Below, one piece after another: positions 42,671-45,918 of a DNA stretch of 45,918 nt. Positions within the stretch are counted from its first letter, which is position 1, and every line of letters begins with the position of its first letter. The stretch is from Paracoccaceae bacterium. Its GTDB lineage: Bacteria; Pseudomonadota; Alphaproteobacteria; Rhodobacterales; Rhodobacteraceae. The stretch spans positions 1-45,918 of the forward strand of contig CABXKH010000010.1 in NCBI GenBank assembly GCA_902512685.1, read 5' to 3'. The notes under the pieces were generated by a model, which was not told the DNA's origin, ran no database searches, and saw only the letters and a program-made list of their open reading frames with translations. A program made the translations under genes and the position numbers.

Positions 42671-43527
42671 ACGCGACGCCATCGGATAATCTGGGCGGCC
42701 TTCGTTACCTGCTGATGAACGAGATCTTCTCACTCAGCCACCTAGTGATAATCAAGCTTCTGGGCATCGAATTCGCCCCAGTTCAGATTGTCTTCATCCG
42801 GTGTCTTAGCAGCGCTGTACTGCTGGTCCCGCTGCTGGCCTGGCAGGGATCACTTGGCGAGATCAGAACCCAGCTGGGCCTGAACAGCCTTCGTGTTCTG
42901 TTGTCGTCGGTGGCTATCACCATCAATTTTTTCAGCATTTCACAGATACAGCTCGCGCAGATGAGCACGATCGGCTACCTGCGGCCAGCCGTAACCTCGC
43001 TGATCGCCTATTTTTTCCTGAAAGAGAGCCAGTCCTGTCACCGCTGGCTGGTTATCTTAATCGGCTTTGCCGCCGTGGTGTTCATCTTTTCGCCTGAAAG
43101 CAGTCACCTTCAGATTATCGCGCTGCTTGCGCTTTGCGGCTTATGCTGTGGCAGTGCGGCAATAATTCTGCAAAAATATCTGTCGCGTGACATGTCCGAC
43201 CTGCCGCTGATGGTCTGGTATTCAGTCGGCGTTGCCGTGGTGACGGCGCCCTTTGCCATGTGGTTATGGGCCACCCCTTCACCCACGGAACTCTTTATGA
43301 TGGTCATGACCGGCCTCCTGGCGACAACCGCCCAATTTTTCTTCATTCGCGCCTTCCGCAGGGCCGATGCCAGCTTCCTAGCACCGATGTTCTATTTCCA
43401 TATCGTACCAACCACGCTCATCGGGTTTTTCGTCTTTGCTGAAATACCGTCAATTAACACTGTTGGCGGCGCGCTGATCATCCTTGCCGCCCTGATTGGC
43501 ATGACGCTTCTCGAAAGACGGGGATAG
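42667..43527 (+). CDS. EamA/DMT-family transporter
   Basis: Inner-membrane transporter of 286 residues from the ATG at 42667, overlapping the deacetylase stop (ATGA); a frame open further upstream lies within the deacetylase gene and is not a start. Ten helices in two repeats are visible. It is translated together with the deacetylase, so it may export a product such as a released acyl group, or serve as an overflow valve. Its ligand is unknown. Confidence 0.88.
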   Translation: MNATPSDNLGGLRYLLMNEIFSLSHLVIIKLLGIEFAPVQIVFIRCLSSAVLLVPLLAWQGSLGEIRTQLGLNSLRVLLSSVAITINFFSISQIQLAQMSTIGYLRPAVTSLIAYFFLKESQSCHRWLVILIGFAAVVFIFSPESSHLQIIALLALCGLCCGSAAIILQKYLSRDMSDLPLMVWYSVGVAVVTAPFAMWLWATPSPTELFMMVMTGLLATTAQFFFIRAFRRADASFLAPMFYFHIVPTTLIGFFVFAEIPSINTVGGALIILAALIGMTLLERRG

Positions 43528-43534
43528 CCCAGAA

Positions 43535-44251
43535 ATGTACCAGTGTAGCATTCGCGTCTTCGACACGCCCCACCTTACCGCCGCCACAGCCGGTGATGCG
43601 TTCATGGAAGGCGTGTCAGACTTTGGCTCAAGACTGGCTGGGCTGGCTGCGGGTCGCACAATGCACCCGATCTATGACCATCTTGTCCGGGCTGAAACCT
43701 GGTCCAGCGGGCTGTTCTCCGAAACAGCTTTCGCCCAGCTTGACGAAGTTGTATCGGAGGATCGGGGCGAGGCCAGCTTTGCCGATGAGATAGACAGGTA
43801 TCTGTTGTCACGACTGTCAGGTGGCTACAGGACGTTCCTGATCATTGACAGGAAGGCAACCCAGCCTGATCTCGAGGCAAAAAGGCACCAAACGGCCCTT
43901 CTTGAGAGTGGCGGTCTCGGCGTACAGCTTCTTGGCATCGGCGTGAATGGTCATGTTGGCTTCAATGAACCCGGATGCCATCCGGATAGCCAGTGCAGGG
44001 TGACGGCACTTGCCGAGAGCACTCTGGAACGTAACGGATATCATCCCGGCACGCGGGCGGTCACCCTTGGCATTGCGGAGATCATGTCTGCACAGAGAAT
44101 CATCATGGTGGCCACAGGTGCGACCAAATCATCCGCCATCACGGCAATGATCGAGGGACCGCAGTCAGCAGACTGCCTGGCAAGCCTTCTTCGGGCCCAT
44201 ACCGATATGAAACTGTTCCTTGACCGGGCTGCGGCGAAAAACCTTTCATAA
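43535..44251 (+). CDS. Glucosamine-6-phosphate deaminase (NagB)-like protein
   Basis: A 238-residue sugar-phosphate isomerase/deaminase. It has GLAAGRTMHPIYDHL (phosphate loop; GLATGST in E. coli NagB), QLDEVV with the proton-relay Asp70, and LGIGVNGHVGFNEPG (132-147) with His140 and Glu145. The end has LASLLRAHTDMKLFLDRAA. It is about 25 residues shorter than E. coli NagB, mainly at the N-terminus and the lid. It would convert a 2-amino-2-deoxy-hexose 6-phosphate to fructose 6-phosphate and ammonia. It lies seven bases after the exporter gene in the same operon. Confidence 0.87.
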   Translation: MYQCSIRVFDTPHLTAATAGDAFMEGVSDFGSRLAGLAAGRTMHPIYDHLVRAETWSSGLFSETAFAQLDEVVSEDRGEASFADEIDRYLLSRLSGGYRTFLIIDRKATQPDLEAKRHQTALLESGGLGVQLLGIGVNGHVGFNEPGCHPDSQCRVTALAESTLERNGYHPGTRAVTLGIAEIMSAQRIIMVATGATKSSAITAMIEGPQSADCLASLLRAHTDMKLFLDRAAAKNLS

Positions 44252-44270
44252 CCAGCAATCAGGAGTTTTC

Positions 44271-44711
44271 ATGCGCTATCTTCACACAATGGTTCGAGTC
44301 TCTGATGTCGACGCCTCACTGCATTTCTATTGCGACCTGCTTGGCCTTGAACTCCTCAAGACCATTGAAAGTGAAAAGGGGCGCTTTACGAATTACTTTC
44401 TCTGTACCCAGTGCGACAAAGAACGCTACGAAGCTACGCGATCGCCCGCGCTCGAGCTGACTTGCAACTGGGATCCGGAGACCTATTCCGGCGGCAGGAA
44501 TTTTGGTCATCTTGCCTATCGTGTCGATGACATATACGGCCTGTGCGAGAAGCTGATAGCTGCCGGCGTGACGATCAACAGGCCACCACGGGATGGGAAC
44601 ATGGCCTTTGTTAGGTCGCCGGACGGCATCTCGATCGAGTTACTTCAGGAAGGCAAACCCCTGGCACCAGCCGACCCATGGCAGTCGATGTGCAATACAG
44701 GAATCTGGTAA
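44271..44711 (+). CDS. gloA: Lactoylglutathione lyase (glyoxalase I)
   Basis: A 146-residue vicinal-oxygen-chelate enzyme. Metal ligands sit in the GloA pattern: His5 (RYLHTMVRV), Glu at LELTCNWD, His at FGHLAYRV, and Glu in SIELLQEG. The start is the ATG at 44271 with AGGAG eight bases upstream. It converts the methylglyoxal-glutathione adduct to lactoylglutathione. As the last gene of the sugar operon it probably deals with methylglyoxal made by fast hexose-phosphate flux. Alternatively it acts on a thiol conjugate. Confidence 0.9.
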   Translation: MRYLHTMVRVSDVDASLHFYCDLLGLELLKTIESEKGRFTNYFLCTQCDKERYEATRSPALELTCNWDPETYSGGRNFGHLAYRVDDIYGLCEKLIAAGVTINRPPRDGNMAFVRSPDGISIELLQEGKPLAPADPWQSMCNTGIW

Positions 44712-44762
44712 TGCGGTCCCGCAGGCACGACAACGGCACAAGTTATGGCAGAATGACGGTGG

Positions 44763-44795
44763 GGATGGTCACAAAGACCTATCCTGTGACCATCC
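44763..44795. terminator. Long inverted repeat between convergent genes
   Basis: GGATGGTCACA (44763-44773) and TGTGACCATCC (44785-44795) form a perfect 11-bp stem with an 11-base loop. It lies between the ends of the glyoxalase and glucokinase genes and covers the last codons of the latter. No T-run follows on either strand, so it is not a standard terminator. It may still stop or protect the convergent messages. Confidence 0.45.
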
Positions 44796-45756
44796 GGTGC
44801 GCCAAATAGGGGTTGCCAAAGGCGGCCTGTGCCCCTTTGAGGCCGGCGTGCGGATCAGTGGACAGCCAAACCGGAACATTCCCCAGAATATGCGACATCT
44901 CACCGACTGATCGGAACCGCCGCTCAAGGGGACTGGAGACAATCAGCGGCTGGAGGCGCGGCATGATACCGCCAGTGATGACGGCGCCGCGCCAGCAGCC
45001 CATGGTCAGCACATGGTCCCCCATCACCGCTCCCAAAATGGCTATCATCAGGTTTACCGCATCGCGACAGATACCTTCCTCACGCAGGGCGGTAGTGGCG
45101 ATTATTTCGGCGGACAGTGGCGATTCAGTACTGGCCGCATCAGTCAGAAAGCAATGGATGTTCTCCAACCCGGGGCCGCTGACAAAATGCTCAACCACCA
45201 CATGGTCGGTTTGTTGTTCCATATAGTCACAAAGATCTCGTTCAAGTTCGGTTTGTGGCGTAAACCGGATATTGCCGCCCTCACCTTCAACCGGCAGAGG
45301 CCCCTGCGCGACCGGGATCAGGGCAGATACACCAAGCCCCGTCCCCGGCCCGATGACAAGCAGCGGTGCGTTTGCATCCTCAACGCCGTCAAGGAGCTGA
45401 CTGCGGTCAAAATCCGCGGCTTCATGCTGCGCCAGCGCCTGAGCAGTGAAATCATTGATCACAAGCAGCTTTTTCAATCCTAACCGGTCTAGAAGCCGAA
45501 TTTTTTCAAACCGCCAGTGATTGTTTGAAATATCTACAATCTGGTCATTGACCGGCCCGGCAACGGCTAAGCTCAGTACGTGGTAACCACTCTGCTCATC
45601 ACGGGGCAGACCAGTCAGAAAACTTTCAAAGGCATCTTCAAATCCTTCAAAATCCGCACATCGCAGATGCGTGATGTGACGAAGCGACGGATCGCCCTGC
45701 GCAGAAACGGCAAATCTGGCGTTCGTGCCGCCTACATCAGCAAGTATGGTTCTCAT
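44779..45756 (-). CDS. glk: Glucokinase
   Basis: ATP-dependent hexokinase of the Glk family, 325 residues from the ATG at 45756; a GTG at 45765 would add three. The phosphate-binding loop is DVGGTNARF, the catalytic Asp lies in VINDFTAQALA, and GEGGNIRFTPQ contains the conserved Glu-Gly-Gly sugar contact. It phosphorylates glucose, and perhaps glucosamine, at C6. It converges on the sugar operon and completes the route from imported hexosamine to a substrate for NagB. Bases 45766-45918 hold its promoter region; no motif can be named. Confidence 0.9.
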   Translation of the reverse strand: MRTILADVGGTNARFAVSAQGDPSLRHITHLRCADFEGFEDAFESFLTGLPRDEQSGYHVLSLAVAGPVNDQIVDISNNHWRFEKIRLLDRLGLKKLLVINDFTAQALAQHEAADFDRSQLLDGVEDANAPLLVIGPGTGLGVSALIPVAQGPLPVEGEGGNIRFTPQTELERDLCDYMEQQTDHVVVEHFVSGPGLENIHCFLTDAASTESPLSAEIIATTALREEGICRDAVNLMIAILGAVMGDHVLTMGCWRGAVITGGIMPRLQPLIVSSPLERRFRSVGEMSHILGNVPVWLSTDPHAGLKGAQAAFGNPYLAHRMVTG

Positions 45757-45918
45757 GACGGGCACCCCAACATCTTCAAACAGGCAAACATGACAAATGC
45801 GCCAGCGCCAATCCGAAGGTCAGCATACTAGGATCACAGCTCTATTTAAAGCAGCTTTATGCCTCTTGCCGCACCCTACCGGCCCGATTGACAACAAAAA
45901 ACCTGCCCAATGTAAAAA

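Noticed and set aside
44763..44795. Standard Rho-independent terminator
   Set aside because: The stem is perfect but neither strand has a T-run after it.

Overview
The window looks like a chromosomal stretch of a marine-type alphaproteobacterium. Evidence: liv-type and sugar ABC transporters, a class III cyclase fused to a TolB-like/TPR region, several EamA exporters, and a GC content that is moderate on the left and higher on the right. A SAR116- or Rhodobacterales-like host would fit, but no rRNA or single-copy marker is present to fix the taxon. No complete tRNA, rRNA or CRISPR array was seen.

Layout. 1-569: non-coding, with two copies of a tRNA-Ser 3'-end-like sequence, a short direct repeat and one arm of a diverged inverted repeat whose partner lies at 32.7 kb. 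0.57-1.53 kb: bacterioferritin and its ferredoxin. 1.7-12.4 kb: an aromatic/amino-acid catabolic locus. A leftward operon (DapA-like aldolase, 3-hydroxyanthranilate dioxygenase, five-component liv-type importer, arylformamidase-like hydrolase) diverges from aspartate dehydrogenase-like, LysR and aldehyde dehydrogenase genes. 13.4-19.8 kb: a leftward cluster of EamA exporter, amidase, orphan dehydrogenase and two PLP enzymes, of unknown pathway.

20.3-33.6 kb is an accessory zone. Intact genes (MOSC protein, adenylate cyclase, alpha/beta hydrolase, MetE-like protein, SDR, methyltransferase, SnoaL-like protein, zinc ribbon, EamA, glutamine amidotransferase) are mixed with decayed ones: a frameshifted cupin, an IS3-type transposase tail, a RidA fragment, a terminase start with an amber codon, and a frameshifted small-protein gene. 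Four copies of a nearly identical signal-peptide-coding module lie directly behind stop codons here. This is the most unusual structural feature of the window.

33.6-45.9 kb is more GC-rich and forms a coherent locus: a five-gene leftward operon (sugar-binding protein, two permeases, argininosuccinate-lyase-like enzyme, ATPase) and a divergent rightward operon (GntR regulator, long PIG-L deacetylase, EamA exporter, NagB-like deaminase, glyoxalase I), closed by a convergent glucokinase. My inference is that it imports an acylated or N-substituted amino sugar, possibly carrying a C4-dicarboxylate group, removes the substituents, phosphorylates and deaminates the sugar, and detoxifies methylglyoxal. 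I know of no described pathway with this gene set; it is the best candidate for an undescribed system.
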